DNA from: Nitrosomonas aestuarii
Lineage (GTDB): Bacteria > Pseudomonadota > Gammaproteobacteria > Burkholderiales > Nitrosomonadaceae
Direction of reading: 5' to 3'
DNA length: 64,000 bases
NCBI RefSeq assembly: GCF_003046585.1
Contig: NZ_QAAE01000011.1
Location: 52,887 to 116,886 of the forward strand
This document shows positions 1 to 10,084 of the stretch, one piece after another. A program made the translations under genes and the position numbers. The notes under the pieces are model-generated. The model ran no database searches. It was not told the DNA's origin and saw only the letters and a program-made list of their open reading frames with translations. How positions within the stretch are numbered: the stretch's first letter is position 1; each line of letters begins with the position of its first letter.

Positions 1-2
1 TA

Positions 3-1289
3 CCCGGAACACCTGCCGCGCTTGTACATTTGACTCAAAAATTTGGTCAGTTGACGCTTGCACAAAATCTGAAACCCGCAATTCAATTGGCTCGAAATGG
101 TTTTAAAGTAGATCAACGTTTTGCACGCACACTGCGCTATCACGAAAAAAAATTAGCACAATATCCAGATACAGCTAAAATTTTCCTACCCGACGGAAAA
201 CTACCCGTCGCTGGTGACTGGTTTCGACAACCGCAGCTGGCAGGCACGTTAAATGAAATCGCAAAATCAGGTATGAATGGTTTTTATCATGGTTCTGTTG
301 CAAAGGAATTGGTGCATTCAGTCAGAAAAGCTGGAGGTGTGTGGCGCGAACAGGATTTATATCACTATAAAATCGTAGCGCGCGAACCTGTTCAGTTTGA
401 ATATCGTAATACGCGCATAACAACAGCGTCATTGCCTTCAGCCGGTGGTTTAACACTGGCGCAAGCGTTTAATATTCTAGAATATCTGCCTTTAGATAAG
501 GATGACTCAGATAACCAGGCGCACCTGATCACGGAGATATTACGTTTAACTTATAAGGATCGTATTGAACTGCTTGGTGATAGTGATTTTGATCAAGTAC
601 CTGCAAAAAAATTACTGAGTAAGGGGTATGCGCGTAAACAAGCTGCGTTAATTGATCCAGAACAGGCCGGGAAAAGTATATTAAAACAATCCATCGTCAA
701 TGAGGGTGTTGAAACGACTCATTTTTCGATAATAGATAAGGCGGGTAATCGTGTTGCAGCTACCATGAGTATCAATACTTTTTTTGGTTCGGGGTTTGTG
801 GCAGGTAATACCGGGATTTTGCTCAATAATGAAATGGATGATTTTTCAAAAGGAAGAAATATACCCAATATTTTCGGCTTACATGGTTCACACGCCAACA
901 TGATTGCACCCGGAAAGCGGCCATTATCCAGTATGTCGCCTACATTCGTGGAAAACGACAAGGGTATTTTGATAGTTGGGACTCCTGGTGGCTCGCGCAT
1001 TATCAGTATGCTTTTCCTGGTAATTTTAGACTATATTAATAACAACCAGATGGATCCGCAGAAACTTGTGGAAATACCACGCTTTCATCATCAATATTTG
1101 CCAGATTTTATACAGGTTGAGCCAGATGCATTTGATCCAGGTTGGATTGTTTCATTGCAAGCCAAGGGCCATGAGGTGCGCATCATGAGCCAAAAGTGGG
1201 GCAATATGCAACTCATTCTTTTTGACAAAGAGAATCAGCAGACAAGGGCGGCTAATGACCCGAGGGGATTGTCAGATACACATTATTAA
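3..1289 (+). CDS. ggt: gamma-glutamyltransferase (5'-truncated by window edge)
   Basis: Periplasmic N-terminal-nucleophile hydrolase that cleaves gamma-glutamyl bonds of glutathione and related peptides. The reading frame is open from base 3 (PGTPAALVH..., a normal internal GGT stretch), so the gene begins upstream of the window and the signal peptide is not visible. The autoprocessing and nucleophile threonine lies in the TTHFS motif near 714-719, followed by the small-subunit signatures NTFFGSGFVAG and LLNNEMDDFS, the PLSSMSPT oxyanion/substrate loop and GTPGGSRI. The C-terminus ends normally. Family identity is very clear; only the N-terminus is missing. A TTG at 30 could be misread as a start, but homology continues upstream of it. 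Confidence 0.93.
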   Translation, partial: PGTPAALVHLTQKFGQLTLAQNLKPAIQLARNGFKVDQRFARTLRYHEKKLAQYPDTAKIFLPDGKLPVAGDWFRQPQLAGTLNEIAKSGMNGFYHGSVAKELVHSVRKAGGVWREQDLYHYKIVAREPVQFEYRNTRITTASLPSAGGLTLAQAFNILEYLPLDKDDSDNQAHLITEILRLTYKDRIELLGDSDFDQVPAKKLLSKGYARKQAALIDPEQAGKSILKQSIVNEGVETTHFSIIDKAGNRVAATMSINTFFGSGFVAGNTGILLNNEMDDFSKGRNIPNIFGLHGSHANMIAPGKRPLSSMSPTFVENDKGILIVGTPGGSRIISMLFLVILDYINNNQMDPQKLVEIPRFHHQYLPDFIQVEPDAFDPGWIVSLQAKGHEVRIMSQKWGNMQLILFDKENQQTRAANDPRGLSDTHY

Positions 1290-1458
1290 TAATTTTCATC
1301 TGAAAATCTAACAAGGATAGCTACTGGCTTTGATAATTCATGCAGTTCAATCTTCCATGCTAAAATAAAATTGACCTTGGATAGGTAATTGCGTTATTTT
1401 CCAAGGTTCATAATTTTTCATATTTATTATTTTTTACAGTCAATGTTGTCAAATTTTT

Positions 1459-1713
1459 ATGGCAAAATCATCAAAAGCTTCTGCTTCTCCTCAACCTGAA
1501 AGTTTTGAAGCGGCATCGGCCGAGCTGGAAAAAATTGTTGCCGCCATGGAAGCAGGACAAATGACACTCGAAGCATCGCTCGCAGCCTATAAACGGGGCG
1601 CTGAACTCTTGCAATATTGTCAAAAACAACTTCAAAATGCACAACAACAAGTTCGAATACTCGAAGCCGATATGCTGAAAAACTATACAGTATCCGATAC
1701 GCATGACCGTTGA
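1459..1713 (+). CDS. xseB: exodeoxyribonuclease VII small subunit
   Basis: An 84-residue protein, usual size for XseB, the small subunit that binds XseA in the exonuclease degrading single-stranded DNA. The core SFEAASAELEKIVAAMEAGQ followed by TLEASLAAYKRGAELL is diagnostic. The N-terminus is a short Ala/Ser/Lys tail. The stop codon overlaps the start of ispA by 11 bp, so the two are probably translationally coupled; xseB-ispA-dxs is a conserved proteobacterial cluster. ATG start at 1459. Confidence 0.95.
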   Translation: MAKSSKASASPQPESFEAASAELEKIVAAMEAGQMTLEASLAAYKRGAELLQYCQKQLQNAQQQVRILEADMLKNYTVSDTHDR

Positions 1714-2596
1714 TTTTCACAGTTGGGCCAGTCATTGCCAGACATTGATTGAGAACTTTTTGGATTCGCGGTTACCAGGTACAGATTGTGTGCCTCGACG
1801 GTTGCATCAGGCCATGCGATATTCTGTCCTTGGTGGAGGTAAACGTGTGCGCCCTCTGCTGGCATTTGCCGCGGGAGAGTTAAGTCAGGCAGATGTTGAT
1901 CGGGTGATTGTGGTTGGTGCCGCTGTTGAGCTCATTCATGCCTATTCGCTGGTGCATGACGATATGCCCAGTATGGATGATGATGTATTGCGGCGCGGGA
2001 AACCCACATGTCACATTGAATTCGATGAAGCGACAGCATTGCTTACAGGCGACAGTTTACAGACACTGGCGTTTGAGTTGCTATCAGAAAAAAATTTGAC
2101 AGATGATACTAAAACACAATTGGGTATGATAAAACAGCTTGCTCGCGCTTCCGGTTCAAAGGGTATGGCAGGTGGCCAGGCATTTGATCTCGATAATGTC
2201 GGTAAAACACTTACGCTGCCTGAGCTGGAATTTATGCATATCCATAAGACTGGCGCCTTGATTCGCGCTGCAGTTATGTTGGGCGTACATTGCAGTAACA
2301 GTTTGAATGACACGCAATTGGAAAAATTAGATCATTTTGCAAAATGTATCGGCCTGGCATTTCAAGTCGTTGACGACTTGCTGGACGCTGAAGCGACCAC
2401 AGCTACATTAGGTAAGACTGCCGGTAAGGACGCCGAAAACAATAAGCCCACTTACGTCAGTATCATGGGTATCCGGGAAGCACGCGCACTTGCAGAGAAA
2501 CTGCAGCACGATGCCGATCAGATATTAAATGAATTTGGTGATGGCGCAATCCGGTTGCGTCAAGTTACCGATTTCATTATTAAACGTAAATTCTAG
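1703..2596 (+). CDS. ispA: farnesyl diphosphate synthase (geranyltranstransferase)
   Basis: Cytosolic all-trans prenyltransferase making farnesyl diphosphate from IPP and DMAPP/GPP. The 297-residue length is typical. The first aspartate-rich motif (HDDMPSMDDD, aspartates from about residue 86) and the second (DDLLDAEATT, about residue 224) bind the Mg-diphosphate; GGKRVRP near residue 48 is the usual IPP-binding stretch. It overlaps xseB by 11 bp and precedes dxs by 36 bp, so the cluster supplies and uses MEP-pathway precursors in one transcription unit. Confidence 0.95.
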   Translation: MTVDFHSWASHCQTLIENFLDSRLPGTDCVPRRLHQAMRYSVLGGGKRVRPLLAFAAGELSQADVDRVIVVGAAVELIHAYSLVHDDMPSMDDDVLRRGKPTCHIEFDEATALLTGDSLQTLAFELLSEKNLTDDTKTQLGMIKQLARASGSKGMAGGQAFDLDNVGKTLTLPELEFMHIHKTGALIRAAVMLGVHCSNSLNDTQLEKLDHFAKCIGLAFQVVDDLLDAEATTATLGKTAGKDAENNKPTYVSIMGIREARALAEKLQHDADQILNEFGDGAIRLRQVTDFIIKRKF

Positions 2597-2632
2597 AATT
2601 TTTCATATAGACAATCAATTACCAGGTTTTGA

Positions 2633-4489
2633 ATGTATTCACTGTTAGATAGTATTAATTCTCCCGCTCAATTACGTAATTTGGAACTTAAACAGCTACC
2701 TGAGTTTGCCAAAGAACTACGTAATTTTCTGATTGAATCAGTTTCAAAAACCGGTGGCCATTTGTCTTCCAATCTGGGCACCGTCGAATTAACGATTGCC
2801 TTGCATTATGTATTTAACACACCGCATGACCAGTTGGTCTGGGATGTTGGTCATCAGACTTATGCACATAAAGTACTCACAGGCAGGCGTAGTGGCATGC
2901 AAAAACTGCGTATGCAGGGTGGCATAGCCGGCTTTCCCAGAAGGAACGAAAGCGTATATGATGCATTTGGTACGGCGCACTCTAGTACATCGATAAGTGC
3001 AGCATTGGGTATGGCTGTGGCGACTCAACTGGAAAACAAAGACCGGCGCGCAATTGCCATTATTGGCGACGGTGCAATGAGTGCAGGCATGGCATTTGAA
3101 GCATTGAATAATGCAGGCGTTATGGATGCCAATTTATTGGTCATATTAAATGACAATGACATGTCCATATCCAAGCCGGTGGGCGCGCTCAATAATTATC
3201 TTGCAAAATTAATGTCGGGCCGTTTCTATGCCACAGCACGCCGCGCAGGTGAAAAAATGCTGGGTGTCGTTCCTCCTATGCTGGAACTGGCCAAACGCGC
3301 CGAAGAACATATGAAAGGAATGGTAACACCTGAGGGAACATTATTCGAAGAATTCGGGTTTAATTATATCGGTCCCATTGATGGTCACGATGTAAAAGTT
3401 CTGGTTGCAACGCTAAAAAACATCAAAAATCTCGAAGGCCCTCAATTTCTGCATGTCGTTACCCGTAAAGGAGCCGGTTATCAAGTTGCCGAAGAAGATC
3501 CGATTCTGTATCACGGTGTTGGCAAGTTTGATCCTGAAAAAGGTATTGTTTCGAAACCGGTTATCAAAACCGTCAATAAACCCGCCTATACGCAGGTATT
3601 TGGCGACTGGTTGTGCGATATGGCTGCGAGAGACGCTCGATTAATTGGTATTACGCCTGCTATGCGTGAAGGCTCAGGTTTGGTTAAGTTTTCTAAAGAA
3701 TACCCGGATCGTTATTTTGATGTCGGTATTGCGGAACAGCATGCCGTAACCTTTGCTGCAGGTGCGGCATGTAACGGATTGAAGCCTGTTGTAGCGATTT
3801 ATTCAACATTTTTACAGCGTGCATACGATCAATTAATTCATGATGTCGATATCCAGAATCTACCCGTACTTTTTGCGATTGATCGAGCGGGATTGGTAGG
3901 TGCAGATGGTCCGACGCATGCTGGCAGTTTCGATTTGTCATATTTGCGTTGCATTCCCAATATGACAGTTATGGCACCGTCGGATGAAAATGAGTGCCGG
4001 CAAATGCTATATACTGCTTTCAAAATGGATACACCTACTGCGGTTAGATATCCACGTGGAACAGGTCCTGGCGCTGAAATTCAAACAGAAATGATTGAAC
4101 TCCCCGTTGGCCGCGGTGTTGTGCGTCGGGATGGACAAAAAATTGCTTTTCTGGCTTTTGGCAGCATGTTGACACCGTGCCTGGCTGCAGCGGAAGAACT
4201 GAATGCGACTGTTGCCGATATGAGATTTATCAAACCGCTGGACGATGCGCTGATTGCAACGCTGGCGAAGCGTCATGATTTATTAGTCACTGTTGAAGAA
4301 AATACGATTATGGGTGGAGCCGGCAGCGCTGTGATGGAGTCTCTGAGCCGTCAAAAAATTTGTGTCAAGACAATGCAGTTGGGTTTGCCAGATGCTTACG
4401 TTGAACATGGTGATCATGCTCAAATGTTAGCCGATTGTGGTTTGGATAAAACTGGTATTATTGAATCTGTCCAAGCATATTTATCTTAA
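2633..4489 (+). CDS. dxs: 1-deoxy-D-xylulose-5-phosphate synthase
   Basis: First enzyme of the MEP isoprenoid pathway, condensing pyruvate and glyceraldehyde 3-phosphate with thiamine diphosphate. The 618 residues match the family. The TPP/Mg motif [16 protein letters not shown] begins at about residue 145, the catalytic glutamate sits in GIAEQH (about residue 368), and [15 protein letters not shown] is the conserved transketolase-type pyrimidine-domain segment. It is the third gene after xseB and ispA. The ATG at 2633 has only a weak ribosome-binding site, consistent with coupling to ispA. Confidence 0.96.
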   Translation: MYSLLDSINSPAQLRNLELKQLPEFAKELRNFLIESVSKTGGHLSSNLGTVELTIALHYVFNTPHDQLVWDVGHQTYAHKVLTGRRSGMQKLRMQGGIAGFPRRNESVYDAFGTAHSSTSISAALGMAVATQLENKDRRAIAIIGDGAMSAGMAFEALNNAGVMDANLLVILNDNDMSISKPVGALNNYLAKLMSGRFYATARRAGEKMLGVVPPMLELAKRAEEHMKGMVTPEGTLFEEFGFNYIGPIDGHDVKVLVATLKNIKNLEGPQFLHVVTRKGAGYQVAEEDPILYHGVGKFDPEKGIVSKPVIKTVNKPAYTQVFGDWLCDMAARDARLIGITPAMREGSGLVKFSKEYPDRYFDVGIAEQHAVTFAAGAACNGLKPVVAIYSTFLQRAYDQLIHDVDIQNLPVLFAIDRAGLVGADGPTHAGSFDLSYLRCIPNMTVMAPSDENECRQMLYTAFKMDTPTAVRYPRGTGPGAEIQTEMIELPVGRGVVRRDGQKIAFLAFGSMLTPCLAAAEELNATVADMRFIKPLDDALIATLAKRHDLLVTVEENTIMGGAGSAVMESLSRQKICVKTMQLGLPDAYVEHGDHAQMLADCGLDKTGIIESVQAYLS

Positions 4490-4586
4490 ATTGATCAAGA
4501 ACTATTTTTCAAATACATTTCCATTGTTATCAGTCTGTCTGAAGTATTGTAATAAATTGAATAATCTCTTTTGATGGGATAGTGAT

Positions 4587-5396
4587 ATGAATAAAGAAAT
4601 AGATTTGCCCATTGCGGATGTGCAAAGCACCTTTGATACGCGACGTATTGCAATTGATCGCGTAGGAATCAAAGCGATTCGTCATCCGGTTGTTGTCGCC
4701 GATAAAGATGATGGCGTTCAGCATACTGTTGCCATGTTCAATATGTATGTCAACCTGCCGCATAAATTCAAAGGCACGCATATGTCCCGTTTTGTAGAAA
4801 TACTCAATGGCCATGAACGTGAAATATCAGTGGAGTCGTTCAAAACCATTTTGCAGGAAATGGTTAATAAACTGGAAAGCGATTCCGGACATATTGAAAT
4901 GACTTTTCCTTATTTTATCGATAAAGCGGCACCTATTTCCGGTGTAAAAAGCCTACTTGATTATGAGGTAACTTTCATCGGTGAGATTAAAAATGGTGAA
5001 TATAATTTTACAATAAAAGTTGTTGTTCCAATTACAAGTCTGTGCCCGTGTTCAAAGAAAATATCCGATTATGGTGCACATAATCAACGTTCACATGTGA
5101 CGATTGCAGCGCGCACCAATAGTTTTGTATGGATTGAAGATCTTATTAAGATCGCTGAAGATAAGGCATCTTGTGAACTCTATGGGTTGCTTAAACGTCC
5201 CGATGAAAAATATGTGACTGAAAAGGCGTATGACAATCCCAAGTTTGTTGAAGATATTGTCAGAGATGTTGCAGATACACTGAATAAAGACAATCGTATT
5301 GATGCTTATGTCGTTGAGTCAGAAAATTTCGAATCGATTCATAATCATTCTGCTTATGCATTAATTGAGCATGAAAAAAGAACGGTTGATACCTAG
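4587..5396 (+). CDS. folE2: GTP cyclohydrolase FolE2 (type IB)
   Basis: Converts GTP to 7,8-dihydroneopterin triphosphate, the entry to folate (and queuosine) synthesis. The 269 residues belong to the COG1469 FolE2 family, not the FolE family. The signature [18 protein letters not shown] carries the metal-binding cysteine, and the N-terminus has the usual [16 protein letters not shown] block. FolE2 enzymes can use metals other than zinc. The gene stands alone after dxs, with its own upstream spacer, and converges on murJ. The CADD-like gene at 47 kb would act in the same folate pathway. Confidence 0.94.
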   Translation: MNKEIDLPIADVQSTFDTRRIAIDRVGIKAIRHPVVVADKDDGVQHTVAMFNMYVNLPHKFKGTHMSRFVEILNGHEREISVESFKTILQEMVNKLESDSGHIEMTFPYFIDKAAPISGVKSLLDYEVTFIGEIKNGEYNFTIKVVVPITSLCPCSKKISDYGAHNQRSHVTIAARTNSFVWIEDLIKIAEDKASCELYGLLKRPDEKYVTEKAYDNPKFVEDIVRDVADTLNKDNRIDAYVVESENFESIHNHSAYALIEHEKRTVDT

Positions 5397-5416
5397 TTAA
5401 AAAAGTATCACTGCTT

Positions 5417-6955
5417 CTAATCAGTATGTTGCCTGGAAAAGTCTTTTAGCCGAAAACCCATTAACCAGAGTGCCGCAAAATAACTGCTGGCGCCCGTTAA
5501 AATAATAAGGGTCAAACGGCTGGCACGCGTGGAAGCTGAATCGACTAGCCATGAGGCATCTGTGCCGCTTGTAAACCACAGTACAATACCCATGACAAGT
5601 AAGGCTGCCAGAATTTTAAGAATAAAAACGAACCATCCGGACAAAGGCTGATAAATATTGTGGCTGCGCAGCTTATAAAAAAGTAAACTTGCATTCAAGC
5701 AGGCACCAAGTCCGATTGCAAGTGCCAAGCCGGCATGTTTGAGTGGAATAATGAACGCAAGATTCATTAATTGGGTTGCAATTAAAGTAATCACAGCAAT
5801 CTTTACTGGTGTTTTAATATTCTGACGCGCATAAAATCCAGGTGCCAGCACTTTTACCAGGATAAGTCCGATCAATCCAAAGCTGTACGCTACCAGTGCA
5901 TCACGTGTCATCCAGACATCATGATCGGAGAATGCACCATAATGAAAAAGTGTAGTGATTAATGGCGTGGACAGCAGTGCCAGTGCCAGTGCTGCTGGCA
6001 AGGTCAATAGTATTGTCAGGCGCAAGCCCCAATCCAGAAGGCGTGAATATTCTTCTGTACTGTGGCTGTTATAGTGTTTCGCTAATGATGGCAATAAGAT
6101 AGTCCCTAATGCAACACCTAAAAGACCTGACGGAAACTCCATCAGGCGATCGGCATAATAAAGCCATGAAACACTGCCGGTAATTAGCAGAGAAGCAAAA
6201 ATAGTATTAATCAACATGCTGATCTGGCCTACCGAAACGCCGAAAACAGCCGGTCCCATTAATTTGATTACGCGCCAGGCGCCTTGATCTTTTGTTTTGA
6301 AGCGTATTCTCGGCATGAGTTTCAGATGTAATAAAAATGGGACCTGAAAACCCAGTTGTAATGCGCCGCCTATAAAAACAGCCCAGGCCAACGCTTGTAC
6401 GGGTGGCTCCATCAATGGTGCGAGCCACAATGCGCAGGCAATAAACGAAAGGTTTAGCAGCGCTGGAGTTAACGCGGGAACGTAAAATCTGCCATATGTA
6501 TTCAAAATGCCACCTGCTAAGGCGACTAAAGAAATAAACAGAATATATGGAAATGTGATTCGTAATAAATCAACGGTTAAATTAAATTTTTCTTGATCAG
6601 CAGAGAAACCGGGGGCGCTTGCATAAATAATCAGTGGTGCTGCGATGACACCGATAAGCGTCACAATAAAAACGGTGAAACTAAGAAGAGTGGCGATATG
6701 ATCAACTAACCGACGTGTTTCTTCAGCAGTGCGCTTGTTCTTATATTCCGCCAGTATAGGGACAAATGCCTGTGAAAAAGCGCCTTCAGCAAATAAGCGC
6801 CGCAGCAGGTTGGGAATACGAAAGGCCACAAAAAAAGCATCTGTCGCCATTCCCGCACCAAAAATACGGGCAATTAGGATATCACGTAAAAAACCAAGAA
6901 TTCGAGAGATAAAAGTCATGCTGCTAATAGCAGCGAGCGCACGTAGTAAGTTCAA
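5417..6955 (-). CDS. murJ: lipid II flippase MurJ
   Basis: Integral membrane protein of the MOP superfamily that flips lipid II for peptidoglycan synthesis. The 512 residues contain many hydrophobic helices; the N-terminal [15 protein letters not shown] and [19 protein letters not shown] are MurJ hallmarks, including the conserved cavity arginines. The best start is a TTG at 6955 ([12 protein letters not shown]), since homology begins there and no in-frame ATG precedes it; no strong Shine-Dalgarno is visible. It converges on folE2 with only 20 bp between the stop codons. Confidence 0.94.
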   Translation of the reverse strand: MNLLRALAAISSMTFISRILGFLRDILIARIFGAGMATDAFFVAFRIPNLLRRLFAEGAFSQAFVPILAEYKNKRTAEETRRLVDHIATLLSFTVFIVTLIGVIAAPLIIYASAPGFSADQEKFNLTVDLLRITFPYILFISLVALAGGILNTYGRFYVPALTPALLNLSFIACALWLAPLMEPPVQALAWAVFIGGALQLGFQVPFLLHLKLMPRIRFKTKDQGAWRVIKLMGPAVFGVSVGQISMLINTIFASLLITGSVSWLYYADRLMEFPSGLLGVALGTILLPSLAKHYNSHSTEEYSRLLDWGLRLTILLTLPAALALALLSTPLITTLFHYGAFSDHDVWMTRDALVAYSFGLIGLILVKVLAPGFYARQNIKTPVKIAVITLIATQLMNLAFIIPLKHAGLALAIGLGACLNASLLFYKLRSHNIYQPLSGWFVFILKILAALLVMGIVLWFTSGTDASWLVDSASTRASRLTLIILTGASSYFAALWLMGFRLKDFSRQHTD

Positions 6956-7107
6956 AGTTGTTTGATTTATGAGGATTAACGTTTAATTTTATAACTTGAT
7001 TTCAAACTTCTTATGATTGAACTTCAAACTCAAAAGTAAGTGTAATTGTTTTTGTACCAAAGAACACCGTCTATATTGTTGAGTGATTCGATAAATATAA
7101 TAAAACA

Positions 7108-7912
7108 ATGGAAGCGGGTTTCAGCACTTTGATCCCTTTTCTTGACCGTGTTGCCTGCAAACGTCCTTTAAAAGAGCAGGCAACTGATGCGCCCAGTCAA
7201 AGCACCATTACCAAAGATAATATTTCATTTATTGTCGATGGCATATTGTATCTTAAAGTTCTCGATCCGTATAAAGCTTCCTATGGTATTGACGAGTATA
7301 TCTATGCCGTTACACAATGTGCACAGACTATACTATGTGCAGTTAGATTGGCCAAATGGATCTGGATAAAACTTTTGAAGAACAGGAAGTGCTAATACCA
7401 ATATTGTATCCGCTATTAATGATGTGCAGGACCCTAGGGCGTTCAGGTATTGCGGTACGAAATCAAGGATATTGAACCACCACGCACTGTACTTGACGCC
7501 ATGGAACGGTAAATGAAAGCAGAGCGTGAAAAGCGGGTGGCTACTCTTGAGTCTGAAGGACAGCGTCAGTCGGCGATTAATATTACAGAAGGAGAAAAGT
7601 GACGCAGGTATTAAATACCGAAGCGGATAAGGCTGAGCAGATATTTGAGGCTCAAGCCATACTCGCAGTCGCTGAAGCCGGAGCTAACGCATTGAAAATT
7701 ATTGGTCAAGTCGCTAATACTGTTGAAGGTCAACGCGCGATACAACTTGAGCTAGCCGGTGATGCGATGGAAGCAAAAAAAGCGATTGCTAAGGAGAGTC
7801 TTCGGTTGTTTTATTGCCGGATGGCCAAACTCAGGCTGCGAGTATCGCTGCCGAAGTGATGACAATTATTAACACACTTAATAGAAATAAACCTACAACA
7901 AGTGATACATAG
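7108..7912 (+). pseudogene. decayed paraslipin / SPFH-band 7 protein gene
   Basis: Fragments of one paraslipin (QmcA-like SPFH protein) can be read in sequence but only by changing frame. EAGFSTLIPFLDRVACKRPL, KDNISFIVDGILYLKVLDPY and SYGIDEYIYAVTQCAQT come first; then KMDLDKTFEEQEV; then VLRYEIKDIEPPRTVLDAME, interrupted by TAA; then AEREKRVATLESEGQRQ, ended by TGA; then the coiled-coil tail from 7599 and a shifted terminus VVLLPDGQTQAASIAAEVM ending at 7912. At least three frameshifts and two in-frame stops are needed. The N-terminal membrane anchor is absent, so it cannot make a working scaffold protein. Confidence 0.88.
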
Positions 7913-8049
7913 CCGTTAAAAAAACAAAAGAATTATTCAATAATTTTGTGCTACAACATTGAAAAGAGAGACAATATATTAATTGAATATATGAATCAGC
8001 ATCAGGGGTAATTCTGGATAGTATGCGGATTTGCCATAATGATTTTTAG

Positions 8050-8398
8050 ATGACATTTCTCGGCTTGGCAGCTGGTGTATTGTTACTTGTTGGATTAGGT
8101 GCATTGATAACAGGGTTAATGATGCAGCTAGGGAAAGTGCCTAAAAACTGGATGACCGAATTATCAAGTTTCGGCACTATAGGGAATAATTACCATGCCG
8201 CTATGGCGGTGGCTTAAACGACTGCAGAGTGGGAAGGTATCGGTCAAAGATCGCAGTAGCAATTTAATCGGATTTGAATTCGTCTTAACCTAGAACATCA
8301 ATGTACAGACGGATGGTAAAGTTCTCTATTCAGGAATCGATCGGTGTGTGGAAATCTCACCGGAAATAAATACACGATCCGTTACTGCAGGCCACATG
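8050..8398 (+). pseudogene. decayed NfeD-like membrane protein gene
   Basis: An ATG at 8050 opens a 55-residue frame beginning MTFLGLAAGVLLLVGLGAL, a hydrophobic helix plus a LGKVPKNWM stretch typical of short NfeD proteins, then stops at 8215. Further downstream, other frames give a remnant containing TDGKVLYSGIDRCVEIS, interrupted by a TAG, which looks like the C-terminal OB-fold of NfeD. NfeD genes are classic partners of paraslipin genes, and a paraslipin pseudogene lies immediately upstream, so the whole pair appears to have decayed together. The NfeD assignment itself is moderate. Confidence 0.6.
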
Positions 8399-8443
8399 AG
8401 ACACCCGGAACATAATAATGAATTCAATTTCATAAGACAGCAA

Positions 8444-8481
8444 ATCAGGAAAAATTGTAGGTAGAATCAATTTTTCCTGAT
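8444..8481 (-). terminator. hairpin terminator downstream of the 8489-9220 gene
   Basis: A perfect 14-bp inverted repeat (arms 8444-8457 and 8468-8481, ATCAGGAAAAATTG and its complement) with a 10-nt loop lies 8 bp beyond the minus-strand stop codon. An A/T tract is part of the stem rather than a clean U-tail, so efficiency is uncertain. Confidence 0.5.
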
Positions 8482-8488
8482 ATATGGT

Positions 8489-9220
8489 TTATTTCAGATA
8501 ACAAGTGATTTTCTTGATAATATTGGCTTCCGGCCAAGTCCATTGCAAACAATATTCAGCACCCAGTTTCGGGTTTTCAATTTCGGTTTCAATCCTGGTT
8601 TCACCTGTAATTACGGGCGGCAATAGTGCTTCTTCAGTCCCGTTATATTTACAATAAGCACGAGCTGATGCAATGGGTCGTCCTTTTGGCAGATCCACAA
8701 CGAGTTTTACCTGATCTGTTTCATCGTCAATCACATGTGAAAGTTCACCTTTAGTTCGACCAAAAGCGTTGGTATAGTCATACGACAATATTGTATCTAT
8801 TCCCTTGGTTGCCTTCATTGGGTTTGTAGGTAATGCCATACAAACCTGATATTTACTATGTTTGTCTTTTACTTGCTCTATAGGGAATTGGCCATTGATG
8901 CTGAAATTACCAATAGAACCAGAAGAAGCAATGTTTTTAAACCAGTAAACGTTATTATCTACATGACATGCTGTTGTTTTCTGTTGTTGCTTCACTGTGG
9001 CTCGTGTACCACAGGTGTCTTTAATCGTCAGTACTTTTTCCACACCGGAAATTCTGAATGTACCTTGGTTTTGTTTAAATTGTTCATACATCAGTACAGC
9101 GCCACCGGCTATGATTAGAAATCCAACTAAAGTGAAATCACTAAAAAGTATTACCGTGGCACCAAATACTATTATCAATATGTTGGCATAAAAAACTAGC
9201 TGGTTGTGTTTATCAAACAT
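8489..9220 (-). CDS. membrane protein of unknown function, exposed cysteine-containing C-terminus
   Basis: I do not recognise this 243-residue protein. Residues about 10-26 and 29-45 are two adjacent hydrophobic helices (ANILIIVFGATVILF and VGFLIIAGGAVLMYE). The rest is soluble and mostly beta-like, with several cysteines (DTCGTRATV, TACHVDN, YQVCMALP, AYCKYNG, EYCLQW, ITCYLK) suggestive of disulfides if it faces the periplasm. The ATG at 9220 is preceded by a good GAGGAG ribosome-binding site about 8 nt away, so expression is likely. It is monocistronic, with a hairpin after its stop. No function is proposed. Confidence 0.75.
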   Translation of the reverse strand: MFDKHNQLVFYANILIIVFGATVILFSDFTLVGFLIIAGGAVLMYEQFKQNQGTFRISGVEKVLTIKDTCGTRATVKQQQKTTACHVDNNVYWFKNIASSGSIGNFSINGQFPIEQVKDKHSKYQVCMALPTNPMKATKGIDTILSYDYTNAFGRTKGELSHVIDDETDQVKLVVDLPKGRPIASARAYCKYNGTEEALLPPVITGETRIETEIENPKLGAEYCLQWTWPEANIIKKITCYLK

Positions 9221-9705
9221 TCATTGCTCCTCAAATATCTGGCTTAAATAGTTTTTGTATTTATGATACGGTTTTAGCATCGTCATTTATTTTAATTATT
9301 TATGATCTTTTTTTATATATTAAGGTCATAAAAAAAGGCACATATTATTGTTATGCCTTTTTCTTTTATATTCAACTAAAAACTGAATATAAATGTTTCA
9401 AGTAGTGTTTTTTAAAAGGACTGAGTGTATCAGAGAGCAGCTTGCAAAAAAAGCAAGATTATGTAATGTTATGAGTACAAGAATAATGTATAGATTTTTA
9501 ATATAATATATTGTTGCTCCTATAAATTATAGTATGCAGATCGCTCATTATTTTTGTAATTATCAACAAATCATAATCTTAAATAACCAAAACTTATTTT
9601 TTTATTAAAATCTGATAAGAACCTTTAATAAAAGACTGCAAGTTGATTTGTGGTTGTGATTGCTCAGTCAAGTACACGAATGCTAAACCTTTGATGGAGA
9701 AAATT
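9221..9705. other. 485-bp AT-rich intergenic region between divergent genes
   Basis: No coding sequence seen. It must hold the promoters of the minus-strand membrane protein and of the bufferin operon. Visible structures are the terminator-like repeat at 9332-9362 and a small hairpin CTTGC-A7-GCAAG near 9440-9457. TATAAT-like hexamers occur around 9500-9512. No convincing copper-regulator or Fur operator was identified by eye. Confidence 0.6.
9332..9362. terminator. possible intrinsic terminator
   Basis: AAAAAGGCA (9332-9340) pairs perfectly with TGCCTTTTT (9354-9362) across a 13-nt AT loop, with a T-run on the plus strand and an A-run on its other side. The form is that of a bidirectional terminator, but no gene ends next to it, so its role is unclear. 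Confidence 0.4.
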
Positions 9706-10038
9706 ATGTCAAAAAAATCAATGAAACCAGTATCAATTGCCGTTGGAACCGCTTTCGTAGCCACACTTGCCGCCGGTAGTGTTTCAGCAGAAGCTGACAC
9801 AACCGCAAATCCATTTGCCATGAAAGAATTATCCAGTGGATATATGCAACTGGCTTATGGAGGTGGTGATGGCAGTAAAGATAAATCCGATAAAAAAGAT
9901 AAATACGGTGATGGAAAAAGCGGTGAGAATAAAACCGATAAAGAAGGCAAATGCGGCGAAGGCAAATGCGGCGGTGATATGAAGAAGAAAAAAGAAGGTG
10001 ACTCTGGTGGCAACAACACCGAGAAGAAAGGATACTAA
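9706..10038 (+). CDS. bufA: bufferin/oxazolin-type RiPP precursor (HvfA-like) with EGKCG motifs
   Basis: A 110-residue low-complexity exported protein. The N-terminus MSKKSMKPVSIAVGTAFVA with ...GSVSAEA is a signal peptide. The mature part is Lys/Asp/Gly-rich and carries EGKCGEGKCGG, i.e. two EGKCG motifs, the residues modified in HvfA-type precursors: MNIO enzymes convert the cysteines to oxazolone/thioamide copper ligands. The start at 9706 is favoured because GGAGA lies just upstream. Genes for a DUF692 MNIO enzyme and a DUF2063 partner follow directly, which fits this role. Expected function: copper binding in the periplasm. The precursor class is supported by motif and synteny, not by length similarity. 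Confidence 0.85.
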   Translation: MSKKSMKPVSIAVGTAFVATLAAGSVSAEADTTANPFAMKELSSGYMQLAYGGGDGSKDKSDKKDKYGDGKSGENKTDKEGKCGEGKCGGDMKKKKEGDSGGNNTEKKGY

Positions 10039-10084
10039 AACAGCACTGCAATATGAATAATGGGTTGTTCTGCTGCACATAATC

